64,000 nt of DNA. Source: Flagellimonas marinaquae. Its GTDB lineage: Bacteria > Bacteroidota > Bacteroidia > Flavobacteriales > Flavobacteriaceae. Every line of letters starts with the position of its first letter. Positions within the stretch are counted from its first letter, which is position 1. A program made the position numbers and the translations under genes. Below the pieces are notes generated by a model. That model saw only the letters and a list, made by a program, of their open reading frames with translations, was not told the DNA's origin and ran no database searches. Positions 34,258 to 42,317 of this stretch are shown one piece after another. The stretch covers positions 744,001 to 808,000 of the forward strand of contig NZ_RZMZ01000015.1 of NCBI RefSeq assembly GCF_003992675.1, given 5' to 3'.

Positions 34258-35031
34258 TTACAAGGTTCTGAATATTTCCATTTCAAAATCTATCTGCTCT
34301 TGAATTTTGGGGTACTCCTGCAAGAACTGATCGTATAAAAAATTAAGGTGTTTCTCATCCCTGTCCGTTTTGCACAAACGTGAAATCTGCTGTGCCACTT
34401 CCAAAAGGCCAAAGGTTTTCATCATGCGCAGGGAAGGCATTACTTTTTGGCAAGAAAGTTCCAGTTCCACAAAATTTTTATTGATAAGGTTGACTTTGGC
34501 ACTTCCGATAAACTCAAAAACATGCTGTTGAAACATACGAACGAGTTCTTCCAATAGCTCCATCTGGCCCATACAGTCTTCCAGTACAGGTTGAAGGTCA
34601 ATCTTTTGGGAGGAGAAGCCGGCCTGCAAACTTTTCTCTATAAATTCAAAATCGGTGGCCATAGTATTTTTATGTTGATCCTGTGCTTTTGTAGTTGGAT
34701 GTTGAACCAATTTTTTAAGCTCATCCACGAGTTCAAGTTGTTCTTTGGAAAGTGAGGTGGCTTCCAGTGCACCGACCAGCGATAGCAACTTGTCCGTGTC
34801 GGCCCCGTTAAATTCCCGCTTGTCCAGGCTTCGGATGCCTACTTTTTCGTAGATGTTTTCGAGCTGTTTCATTTCCGAGGTCCCAAAAACTTTGTTTTCC
34901 AGCCCCATTTTGAATACCTCAAACGATTTTTTAAGCTTTCCGGCCTCCACTACACCTAATTCCTCGTAAGAGAACGAGCTCAATCCGATTTCCAACTTTT
35001 CCAAATAAGTCAATAGTTCACGTGTTCCCAA
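34258..35031 (-). CDS. Protein with a degenerate Hpt-like C-terminal domain
   Basis: The 257-residue protein has helical N-terminal parts and a C-terminal stretch (about residues 155-255) that resembles a histidine phosphotransfer domain: CQKVMPSLRMMKTFGLLEVAQQISRL corresponds to the usual HKxKPSxxMMGxxxL helix, but the phosphorylated His is Gln195. It could be a non-phosphorylated scaffold or response-regulator binder. No histidine kinase or receiver is adjacent. The reading is moderate; a plain helical protein is the alternative. Confidence 0.5.
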   Translation of the reverse strand: MGTRELLTYLEKLEIGLSSFSYEELGVVEAGKLKKSFEVFKMGLENKVFGTSEMKQLENIYEKVGIRSLDKREFNGADTDKLLSLVGALEATSLSKEQLELVDELKKLVQHPTTKAQDQHKNTMATDFEFIEKSLQAGFSSQKIDLQPVLEDCMGQMELLEELVRMFQQHVFEFIGSAKVNLINKNFVELELSCQKVMPSLRMMKTFGLLEVAQQISRLCKTDRDEKHLNFLYDQFLQEYPKIQEQIDFEMEIFRTL

Positions 35032-35160
35032 TGTCTTGTGCTAATGGTTATTATTACATTTAAAAGTGTGGATAATACCAAGGGATTACAATTTATTGTT
35101 CCGTAGCATTCGGATTTTGTTGTCAAATTGCGTTATTTGTATGTGTAAAAAAAACCAACC

Positions 35161-36444
35161 ATGAAATATTTTAGTTTACTATTGACTCTTGCCCTTATTG
35201 TCTCCTGCGCGGAGAAGAAACCTGAAAAGACAGAAAGCTTGGAAGAAAAAGCCCAACGGATTCACGATGCCGTGATCACTATCGATACGCACGACGATAT
35301 TAATGTGCAGAACTTTACCGACAGCATTAACTACACACAACGCTTGGAAACCCAAATTAACCTTCCCAAAATGGAAGAAGGTGGATTGGACGCTGTTTTT
35401 TTGATTGTATATACGGGTCAGGATACCTTGACCACGGAAGGATACGCCAAAGCATCTGAAAACGCCATGGCAAAGTTCGAGGCTATCCACAGGCTTTGCG
35501 AGGAGATAGCGCCAGACCAGATAGAATTGGCGTTGAACTCGGACGATGTAAGACGCATTGTGGCCTCAGGGAAAAAAGTGGCCATGATCGGTGTGGAAAA
35601 TGCCTACCCCATTGGCGAGGACCTCTCCAAAATTGAAGAATATCAAAAGCGTGGTGCGCTGTACATGTCACTTTCCCATAACGGCCACAGCCAATTCAGT
35701 GATTCGAACACAGGGGAAAGAGACAGCATTTGGTTGCACAACGGCCTTAGCGAACTGGGCAAAAAAGCCGTGACCGAGATGAACCGTGTGGGAATCATGA
35801 TCGATGTATCCCACCCTTCCAAAGAAGCGATGAAGCAAATGATAGCGCTGACCAAAGCCCCTATTATTGCTTCCCATTCATCGGCCAGGGCACTTTGCGA
35901 CCACAGCCGAAACTTGGACGATGAACAGTTGATGTTGATGAAAGAAAATGGTGGTGTTGTCCAAACGGTGGCCTTTAGTTCCTATTTGAATACCGAAAAA
36001 CACGAAGCCCGTTCGGCCTATATGACCGAAGTATACAAAAAAGTGGCGGATTCTTTAGGAGTGGCCTGGTATGAGCGCTCACAATTTTCCTCCTTGACCG
36101 ATGCGCAACGGGAGGAGTTTTTCGCAAATTACCGAAAAGTGATGAACATTGGTGAAGAATGGGCCGAAACCGATGCTTCTGCCCCACCAGCGGTCAATGT
36201 TTCCGATTTTGTGGACCACATCGATTATATGGTAAAATTAATTGGAATTGACCATGTAGGTATCAGCTCCGATTTTGATGGAGGTGGCGGTATCGAAGGT
36301 TGGTCCGATGCTTCGGAAACCTTCAACGTTACCTTGGAACTGGTAAAAAGAGGGTATACGGAAGAGGAAATCTCCAAATTATGGGGCGGGAACCTTTTAA
36401 GGGTATTGGACGAAGTTCAAGCTGTGGCCCAAACCATGGATTAA
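35161..36444 (+). CDS. Membrane dipeptidase (M19), lipoprotein
   Basis: The 427-residue enzyme hydrolyses dipeptides, including D-residue-containing ones. It has a lipoprotein signal (LLTLALIVSCAEK), the first metal ligands in ITIDTHDDIN, YMSLSHNGHSQF, the family motif IIASHSSARALCDHSRNLDDEQL and GISSDFDGGGGIEG. It is likely periplasmic and outer-membrane bound. Its stop overlaps the convergent thioesterase gene by 4 bp. The upstream spacer has a T-rich promoter-like sequence. Confidence 0.93.
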   Translation: MKYFSLLLTLALIVSCAEKKPEKTESLEEKAQRIHDAVITIDTHDDINVQNFTDSINYTQRLETQINLPKMEEGGLDAVFLIVYTGQDTLTTEGYAKASENAMAKFEAIHRLCEEIAPDQIELALNSDDVRRIVASGKKVAMIGVENAYPIGEDLSKIEEYQKRGALYMSLSHNGHSQFSDSNTGERDSIWLHNGLSELGKKAVTEMNRVGIMIDVSHPSKEAMKQMIALTKAPIIASHSSARALCDHSRNLDDEQLMLMKENGGVVQTVAFSSYLNTEKHEARSAYMTEVYKKVADSLGVAWYERSQFSSLTDAQREEFFANYRKVMNIGEEWAETDASAPPAVNVSDFVDHIDYMVKLIGIDHVGISSDFDGGGGIEGWSDASETFNVTLELVKRGYTEEEISKLWGGNLLRVLDEVQAVAQTMD

Positions 36445-36860
36445 GAAGCATTTTTATCCTCTTCTTTTTCCTTTTTGGCCAAACGGTCCTTTACGTACTC
36501 GATTTTTGTTTTGCCGTGTGGCTTAGGGTTGCCGTTTTCATCTAGATTGACCATAATGATATTGTCAACCGTAACAATACTTTCGTGGGTCATCTTGTTT
36601 CGTACTTCACAATTGAGCGAAATTGAGGTGACCCCGAATTTAATGACTTCAATCCCGATTTCAATAATGTCTCCTTCGTGGGCAGTACTCATAAAATTGA
36701 TCTCGGACATGTACTTGGTCACGATTTTTTTGTTCTCCAACTGAATGATGCTGTACAATACGGCCTCCTCGTCTATCCAAGCAAGGACCTTGCCCCCAAA
36801 TAGGGTTCCATTGGCGTTCAAATCCTCCGGTTTAACCCATTTTCTTGTATGAAATCGCAT
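36441..36860 (-). CDS. Acyl-CoA thioesterase, hotdog fold
   Basis: I start it at the ATG at 36860 (MRFHTRKWVKPEDLN); the frame could be extended to 36881. The roughly 139-residue protein has the YciA/acyl-CoA hydrolase hallmark NANGTLFGGKVLAWIDEEA with the catalytic-region Asp, and the second strand block KFGVTSISLNCEVR. It cleaves medium to long acyl-CoAs in the cytoplasm. It overlaps the dipeptidase gene's end by 4 bp. Confidence 0.85.
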   Translation of the reverse strand: MRFHTRKWVKPEDLNANGTLFGGKVLAWIDEEAVLYSIIQLENKKIVTKYMSEINFMSTAHEGDIIEIGIEVIKFGVTSISLNCEVRNKMTHESIVTVDNIIMVNLDENGNPKPHGKTKIEYVKDRLAKKEKEEDKNAS

Positions 36861-37032
36861 AGTAGAAACGTTTAAATTCAATCACAAAGTTAGTCCAATC
36901 CCCTTAAGAATGTTCTGATTACGCCTTTAAATTGATATGAATTGTGAATTTTGGATATTTGTAGGTAAACCACTATCGACTAGTTAATTTTTAACCCTCA
37001 GGATTTTTAAGTTGATGGATTTTTCGTCTTTT

Positions 37033-37932
37033 TTAATCAAAGAGTCCTTTTTGGGGAGGCAGCGTAGTTTTTGGGATATGCAGTTCAAATCCCAGTTTTG
37101 CGTTCAATTGCTCAATAAAATAGGCAGATAATAAAGGTGATTCCACCTCAAGGTTTTGGTGCACAAAAAAGTGAATGTTTTCGAGTCCCATGGATATCCA
37201 CGAAGACAATCGCTCTATCCAGTCATCCAAACGGGGATAATCGGACGGGTGGTTTGCTCCGACATATCGCACAAATGCTTCGTTGTTGGTTAATCGCATG
37301 TGCATAAGGTCCCGTCTACCGGCAGTATCCACCAAAATATTGGCGATATTGTTTTCTTCCAGTAAATGATACAATTCCTGGGCTACCTTTTCATCATTGA
37401 ACCAATCGGTGTGGCGAAATTCCATGGCCAACGGAAACTCCTTGGGCCAATATTCCACAAAACGTACTACCCTATCCCAGTTTTTCGGACCAAAGTTGTT
37501 GTGCATTTGTAAAAAGATGGTGCCAAGTTTGTCCCCAAGCAGAGGAGTTACTGCCAAATATCGGTCCACCGCCTCCAGTGCCTTGTCGTTCATACGGTGC
37601 AAATGGCTGACCTCATTGGTCATTTTTGGAAAAAACTTGAAACCTTCCGGTGTTTTATCCCGCCATTTTTCATAGGTATCCGCCGGAAAGATGCGATAAA
37701 AGGTCGCATTGAGCTCAATACTGTTGAATTGGGTAGAATAGTATCCCAGTTCATCTTTTGTGCCTCGTGGGTAGAAATTTTTCAAATCTTGCTTGTTCCA
37801 TTTGGCACATCCCACATACACCTTTGCTTTGCTGCCAGTCTTGGTTTTCGATAAAACGACTTGGGTATTTGGATGGTCGGGGGGAATCGTGAAATCGATA
37901 TGTTCGGGATGGTCTACTTTTCCGAATTTCAT
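37033..37932 (-). CDS. DUF72 protein
   Basis: The 299-residue TIM-barrel-like protein has the DUF72 landmarks VYVGCAKWNKQDLKNFYP, FYRIFPADTYEKWRDKTPEGFKFFPKMTNEVSHL, LGTIFLQMHNNFGP and FPLAMEFRHTDWF. The activity of the family is unsettled. The gene is flanked by the thioesterase and the toxin-antitoxin pair and appears to be a single unit. Confidence 0.9.
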   Translation of the reverse strand: MKFGKVDHPEHIDFTIPPDHPNTQVVLSKTKTGSKAKVYVGCAKWNKQDLKNFYPRGTKDELGYYSTQFNSIELNATFYRIFPADTYEKWRDKTPEGFKFFPKMTNEVSHLHRMNDKALEAVDRYLAVTPLLGDKLGTIFLQMHNNFGPKNWDRVVRFVEYWPKEFPLAMEFRHTDWFNDEKVAQELYHLLEENNIANILVDTAGRRDLMHMRLTNNEAFVRYVGANHPSDYPRLDDWIERLSSWISMGLENIHFFVHQNLEVESPLLSAYFIEQLNAKLGFELHIPKTTLPPQKGLFD

Positions 37933-37974
37933 TGGATTATTTAGTAAAGGTGCTTGAATAATTTTAAGGTCCAG

Positions 37975-38277
37975 TCAGATTTCCTTTTCCAGTTTAGCAG
38001 GGTTTTGCCGGTTATCAAAAATGGTGATAATAAATATAGTATCAGCAGTAAAGCGATAATATAGTGAGGTCTGTTTGGAAATTGTACACTTGTGCAAACC
38101 GCTCTTTTTGTCTGACTCTGGAAAGATGTATGGGTCATTCTTGATTAAATCGATGCATTTATCCAATTTTTTAATGAAATCCAGCTTAACCTTTACTGAC
38201 CATTTTTTCTCCAAAAACCCCAAGAGTTGTGAAAGTTTTCTTTCCGCAGTCTTGGAGACCTTTACCATTCGCTGCAT
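37975..38277 (-). CDS. RelE/ParE family toxin
   Basis: The 100-residue protein has the RelE/ParE fold pattern: VKVSKTAERKLSQLLGFLEKKWS, then DLIKNDPYIFPESDKKSGLHKCTISKQTSLYYRFTADTIFIITIFDNRQNP. The ATG at 38277 lies 2 bp after the antitoxin stop, so the genes are coupled. RelE members cut mRNA on the ribosome, whereas ParE members poison gyrase; which applies here is not clear. Confidence 0.82.
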   Translation of the reverse strand: MQRMVKVSKTAERKLSQLLGFLEKKWSVKVKLDFIKKLDKCIDLIKNDPYIFPESDKKSGLHKCTISKQTSLYYRFTADTIFIITIFDNRQNPAKLEKEI

Positions 38278-38279
38278 TG

Positions 38280-38501
38280 TTACCTATGCTTTGCCATGAA
38301 AAGGTCAAAATCGACAAACTCACCATTCTCAATTTCCAAAATTGCTTGGTTTATTTCTGTTTGTTGTTCTAAGGTCAATTGATCCCAAAAATCAGTTGAA
38401 CCCTCTTTTTTGAAAATTTGTTTTATCGAATGAATAATTTCCGGGTCATTAGTGGACAACAACATTTTTGCTAGTTCTATTTTATCCGCTTGAAAGTTCA
38501 T
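38280..38501 (-). CDS. Antitoxin of the RelE/ParE pair
   Basis: The ATG at 38501 gives a 73-residue acidic protein (MNFQADKIELAKMLL start, FVDFDLFMAKHR end). It directly precedes the toxin gene, the usual antitoxin-first order, and the size fits. The DNA-binding type is not obvious. Autoregulation by the complex is typical but not visible here. Confidence 0.72.
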   Translation of the reverse strand: MNFQADKIELAKMLLSTNDPEIIHSIKQIFKKEGSTDFWDQLTLEQQTEINQAILEIENGEFVDFDLFMAKHR

Positions 38502-38519
38502 AACCAATAATTTGTACAC

Positions 38520-38838
38520 ACGAAGATAACGAATCTTTTATATCGTCAACGGCATTACCACTATTAACAATCTTATCCTTTCCTTTAAATAAATAAAAAT
38601 ATTATCTTTTACTCATGTTACATTTTCAGAAATCCATCAAAATTGCCAAACTCTTCAGGTACTTGGTACTGGTTGAATTTTCAGTGGGCGTACTTTGTCT
38701 TGCCATCTACTGGATTTCAAAGTTGTTTTAAAATCAAATACGTGCGTTCTGCGTTTTGTTCATAACATCGTTGACAACTATTGACTTATTTAAAAGTGTG
38801 CGATCCATCATTCTGTAATTTTATTAAAAATCACAGCA
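38520..38838. other. 319-base spacer with one small transmembrane ORF
   Basis: The spacer lies between the antitoxin gene and the 38839 gene. Apart from the 38-residue ORF at 38615 I see only AT-rich sequence and no repeat or RNA gene. Confidence 0.5.
38615..38731 (+). CDS. Possible 38-residue single-span membrane protein
   Basis: ATG at 38615 opens MLHFQKSIKIAKLFRYL, then a membrane segment VLVEFSVGVLCLAIYW and ISKLF before TAA. A basic start, one hydrophobic segment and a short tail is typical of real small membrane proteins. No homologue is recognised. Confidence 0.4.
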   Translation: MLHFQKSIKIAKLFRYLVLVEFSVGVLCLAIYWISKLF

Positions 38839-39252
38839 ATGGATTCAACATCCGACCGCCGATTGGACATTCGTCCCACAATCTCATCTGCACATTTTAA
38901 TGACCAAATGGGTTTTGATGAACATTTTCAGAACAAGACCCTCCGCCCAGTGCTCAAACTTCAAAACTATTTGTTGGTAGAGGCCTTTAAGAATTATGCA
39001 AATAAGCATAAAGGTGTTTTCTACGAGCTTTCTTTGGAGAAAAAGTTCCAGTACATTGAGCGGGCCATCCAAAAGGACATCAAGTTCCGGAATTCCCTTA
39101 AGGGAATGGTCATTGGCCAGTTTACGGTGGAAGAATACCGGGACTACATTACCAATTCCTCCGCGCTAAACAAGCGTATGATGAATATGGTAGTGGAGCG
39201 ACTCAAGGACCAAATCCAACTCTTGGAAGAAGAAGCCTTATTCCAGAATTGA
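38839..39252 (+). CDS. Conserved 137-residue protein of unknown function
   Basis: The protein is soluble and helix-rich, with NKTLRPVLKLQNYLLVEAFKNYANKHKGVFYELSLEKKFQYIERAIQKD and FRNSLKGMVIGQFTVEEYRDYITNSSALNKRMMNMVVERL. I recall similar proteins, often mislabelled glyoxalase, in this family of bacteria, but cannot support a function. Its end overlaps the convergent DUF2461 gene by 15 bp. Confidence 0.7.
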   Translation: MDSTSDRRLDIRPTISSAHFNDQMGFDEHFQNKTLRPVLKLQNYLLVEAFKNYANKHKGVFYELSLEKKFQYIERAIQKDIKFRNSLKGMVIGQFTVEEYRDYITNSSALNKRMMNMVVERLKDQIQLLEEEALFQN

Positions 39253-39921
39253 CTCACCGTTTAAATTGGTTGTGAGGATATCGCTCATCAAATCAAAATA
39301 AGGTCGTATGGCCTTGTAGGACCTGTCCACCTCATTCAAAAATGTGGGAGACAACACTTCGTCGTCCGAAAAGTTTCGCATAAAAACGAACTGTTTTTTT
39401 CGGATTAGATCAATAGCTGAATGTTCTTTGTCAAATCCCTTGGGTGCTGTTTTCACTTCGTCACCCTGCAGGTCCCCCCAAATTGATTTCAGTTCGGGCT
39501 GGTTAATTACTTCCCGAAATTCATCCGCGTCCATTTCCAATTCTTTGCGTATCCGGAATAGGTCTTCCTTCTCCGGAGCCCAAAAACCAACCCCCAAAAA
39601 TGATTGCGCAGGTTTAAGATGAATATAGTATCCCCCACGCAAATGTGCTCCCAAACGAGAGAAGAATCCTGCGAAATGGGCTTTATACGGAGTTTTGTCC
39701 TTGGAAAAACGAACGTCCCTATAAATTCGGAACAATTTCATTTTTTCAATCTCATCATGATGGTTCAGATGGAGCTTGGCCGCCTCAAGAAAATTTTTGA
39801 CTTCCGATTGTTGTTTTTTGAAAGCTTTTTTATTCGCCTCAAACCATTCTCGGTTATTGTTTTTATCCAGTTCGGTCAAAAAACCGAACACTTCTTTGGA
39901 GATGGTTACGTTGGATGCCAT
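39238..39921 (-). CDS. DUF2461 (TIGR02453) protein
   Basis: The 227-residue protein has the family start FLTELDKNNNREWFEANKKAFKKQ and the later FRIYRDVRFSKDKTPYKAHFAGFFSR and GGYYIHLKPAQSFLGVGFWAPE. DUF2461 proteins are conserved single-domain proteins of unknown activity. It overlaps the convergent gene end by 15 bp and is 91 bp from the divergent cysE gene. Confidence 0.9.
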   Translation of the reverse strand: MASNVTISKEVFGFLTELDKNNNREWFEANKKAFKKQQSEVKNFLEAAKLHLNHHDEIEKMKLFRIYRDVRFSKDKTPYKAHFAGFFSRLGAHLRGGYYIHLKPAQSFLGVGFWAPEKEDLFRIRKELEMDADEFREVINQPELKSIWGDLQGDEVKTAPKGFDKEHSAIDLIRKKQFVFMRNFSDDEVLSPTFLNEVDRSYKAIRPYFDLMSDILTTNLNGESILE

Positions 39922-40012
39922 ATATCGATAATATGTTATTTTTACTCTAAAGTTAGCCTTTTATACCATGGTTTGGTAAGGTTTTGTCTAATTTTAGACT
40001 ATAAACCGCAGT

Positions 40013-40804
40013 ATGGACAAGGAGAAAATTATTGCCAAACTCATAAGGCACAAAAAGCTGCCTTATTTGGATTTTCGTTTAAAGCAGGAGACCGAGGATT
40101 TCACGGATACGCTTTTTAACACCCTATTTGACGCCAATACCCCCGTAGCGGTCAATCTAGAATTGTTGGAAAAAAAGTTCAATAGGCTGATGGACATGGC
40201 CTGCTGGGATTTGGAAAAGCCCAGCGAAGAACTCTGGAATGAATATGTGGAACACTTACCGCAAATTCTGGAAAACCTGATTTTAGACGCCGAGGCCATC
40301 CTGAACTGTGACCCGGCCTCCCTTTCCATCCAAGAAATTTACATGGCCTACCCAGGCTTTTACGCCATTGCCATTTACCGACTGGCGCACGAGCTTTATG
40401 CAGAGGGTATTCCGCTGATTCCCCGAATGATGACCGAATATGCCCATAGGCAAACTGGCGTGGACATCAATCCTGGAGCCACCATCGGAAAATCTTTCTT
40501 TATTGACCACGCAACAGGAGTCGTTATTGGAGAAACGGCAGTAATCCATGACAATGTGAAAATTTATCAGGGGGTGACCTTGGGAGCCTTATACGTGGCC
40601 AAGAACTTGGAAAAAACAAAACGCCACCCAACCATAGAAGATAATGTGACCATTTACGCCAATGCTACTATTTTAGGAGGGGAAACCGTTGTCGGTGCCA
40701 ATTCCGTTATTGGTGGTAATGCCTGGATTACCTCTTCCGTACCTCCCAACTCGACTGTTTATCACAAACCAGAAATCAAAATAAAGACAACCCCAAATGT
40801 CTAA
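40013..40804 (+). CDS. cysE: Serine O-acetyltransferase
   Basis: The 263-residue enzyme makes O-acetylserine for cysteine synthesis. The C-terminal left-handed helix has hexapeptide repeats including DINPGATIGKSFFIDHATGVVIGETAVIHDNVKIYQGVTLGA, with the catalytic His in FIDHATG. An N-terminal helical domain precedes it. The stop overlaps the start of cysM by 8 bp, so the two are translationally coupled and act in sequence. Confidence 0.93.
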   Translation: MDKEKIIAKLIRHKKLPYLDFRLKQETEDFTDTLFNTLFDANTPVAVNLELLEKKFNRLMDMACWDLEKPSEELWNEYVEHLPQILENLILDAEAILNCDPASLSIQEIYMAYPGFYAIAIYRLAHELYAEGIPLIPRMMTEYAHRQTGVDINPGATIGKSFFIDHATGVVIGETAVIHDNVKIYQGVTLGALYVAKNLEKTKRHPTIEDNVTIYANATILGGETVVGANSVIGGNAWITSSVPPNSTVYHKPEIKIKTTPNV

Positions 40805-41681
40805 TAGCATACTAGACCTTATCGGAAACACACCTATGGTGTTATCCAAGGTGTTGAATACCAATCCCAACGTAAAACTTTTTTTTAAGCTTGAGGGTAA
40901 CAATCCCGGTGGAAGCGTCAAGGACCGACCTGCCTATAACATGATCAAGAGCGGTCTGGAGCGTGGAGATTTTACCAAAGAAACTAAATTGATTGAGGCT
41001 ACCAGCGGGAATACTGGTATTGCCTTAGCCATGATAGCCAGTCTCTTTGGGCTGGACATTGAATTGGTGATGCCCGAGAACTCTACCAAGGAACGCGTAC
41101 AAACGATGCGGGCCTACGGTGCTAAGGTTACGCTAACACCAGCCGATGTGGGAATCGAAGGCGCCCGCGATTATGCCGAAGCCAAGGTTAAGGAAGAAGG
41201 CTTTAAAATGCTCAACCAGTTTTCCAATGATGATAACTGGAAAGCGCACTACAAAACTACCGGGCCCGAAATTTGGAAGGATACCAATGGTGAGGTTACG
41301 CACTTTGTTTCCAGTATGGGAACCACAGGCACCATCATGGGCACTTCCACCTATTTGAAAGAACAAAGTCCAAAGGTTCAGATTGTGGGCGTGCAGCCTA
41401 CGGATGATGCAAAAATTCCGGGCATACGAAAATGGCCCGAAGCATACCTGCCAAAAATCTTTAATCCTGAAAAAGTGGATACCGTAATGGAAGTCAGTGA
41501 GCAGGAAGCTATTGAAATGGCGAAGCGTTTGGCAAGGGAGGAAGGTATATTTTCCGGGATGAGCAGTGGTGGCGCAGCAACGGTAGCACTTAAGTTGGCA
41601 AAAACTTTGGAAAGCGGGACCATAGTATCCATTGTGTGCGATCGTGGAGATCGCTATTTGTCATCAGACTTGTTTGACTGA
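40797..41681 (+). CDS. cysM: Cysteine synthase B-like, O-acetylserine sulfhydrylase
   Basis: The 294-residue PLP enzyme has the lysine in EGNNPGGSVKDRPAYNMI, TSGNTGIALAM for phosphate/substrate binding and GTTGTIMGTSTYLKEQ for the PLP phosphate. It converts O-acetylserine and sulfide (or thiosulfate) to cysteine. The gene overlaps cysE by 8 bp. The CysM assignment rather than CysK is based on the shorter length and motif style. Confidence 0.9.
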   Translation: MSNSILDLIGNTPMVLSKVLNTNPNVKLFFKLEGNNPGGSVKDRPAYNMIKSGLERGDFTKETKLIEATSGNTGIALAMIASLFGLDIELVMPENSTKERVQTMRAYGAKVTLTPADVGIEGARDYAEAKVKEEGFKMLNQFSNDDNWKAHYKTTGPEIWKDTNGEVTHFVSSMGTTGTIMGTSTYLKEQSPKVQIVGVQPTDDAKIPGIRKWPEAYLPKIFNPEKVDTVMEVSEQEAIEMAKRLAREEGIFSGMSSGGAATVALKLAKTLESGTIVSIVCDRGDRYLSSDLFD

Positions 41682-41833
41682 TTTACATAGGCTGTTTTAA
41701 CATCCCTCTTTTGCTATTTCATGACGGATTATTCGCATTATCCAACATTGATTGCGAGTCATCGATTTATTTAAAATAGTACCCTGAAAAGCTCGTTCTT
41801 TAACACAGTATTAGTCCCAAATCGAAGTTAAAG

Positions 41834-42316
41834 ATGAACACCTTGTCAAAAATCATTACTTGGAAAAGGAATATCTTGGCCAGTATAGCCGTCTTGGTTA
41901 GCTTGATTGTATTGAGTTTTTATGGAGTCTACACCAATCAATTCTACTTTTTAAAAGCGGATAACTACATATTTCCTGCGTTGGCCTCCATTCATTTTCT
42001 ATACCTCTACGTTGTTTGGTTTAAAATTACAGAAGACGAACTTCCCGACCCAAAGATTCGTAATATCGAGTACACGCTCTATGCGATTATGGTTGTCTAT
42101 GTTTTCAAGATATATGACAGTATAACCGTTTTAAATTCCATAGATGTTTACGGACAACACGTTATCCCGTCTACCTTTAAACCCATTGCAACACTTTCCG
42201 TAGTGCTGTACAGCATTTTGCCGGTTTTAACGCTTTACACCTTTTGGCTGAGAAAGCGTTTTGTGGGTGTTTATAATTTTGAAAATTACAACGACAATTT
42301 GAACATTTGGCACTAG
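41834..42316 (+). CDS. Four-segment membrane protein of unknown function
   Basis: The 160-residue protein has four predicted membrane segments: ILASIAVLVSLIVLSFYGVY, PALASIHFLYLYVVWF, YTLYAIMVVYVFKIYDSI and LSVVLYSILPVLTLYTFW. No motif is recognised. It is monocistronic, with its end 2 bp from the convergent MoxR-type gene. Confidence 0.65.
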   Translation: MNTLSKIITWKRNILASIAVLVSLIVLSFYGVYTNQFYFLKADNYIFPALASIHFLYLYVVWFKITEDELPDPKIRNIEYTLYAIMVVYVFKIYDSITVLNSIDVYGQHVIPSTFKPIATLSVVLYSILPVLTLYTFWLRKRFVGVYNFENYNDNLNIWH

Positions 42317-42317
42317 G

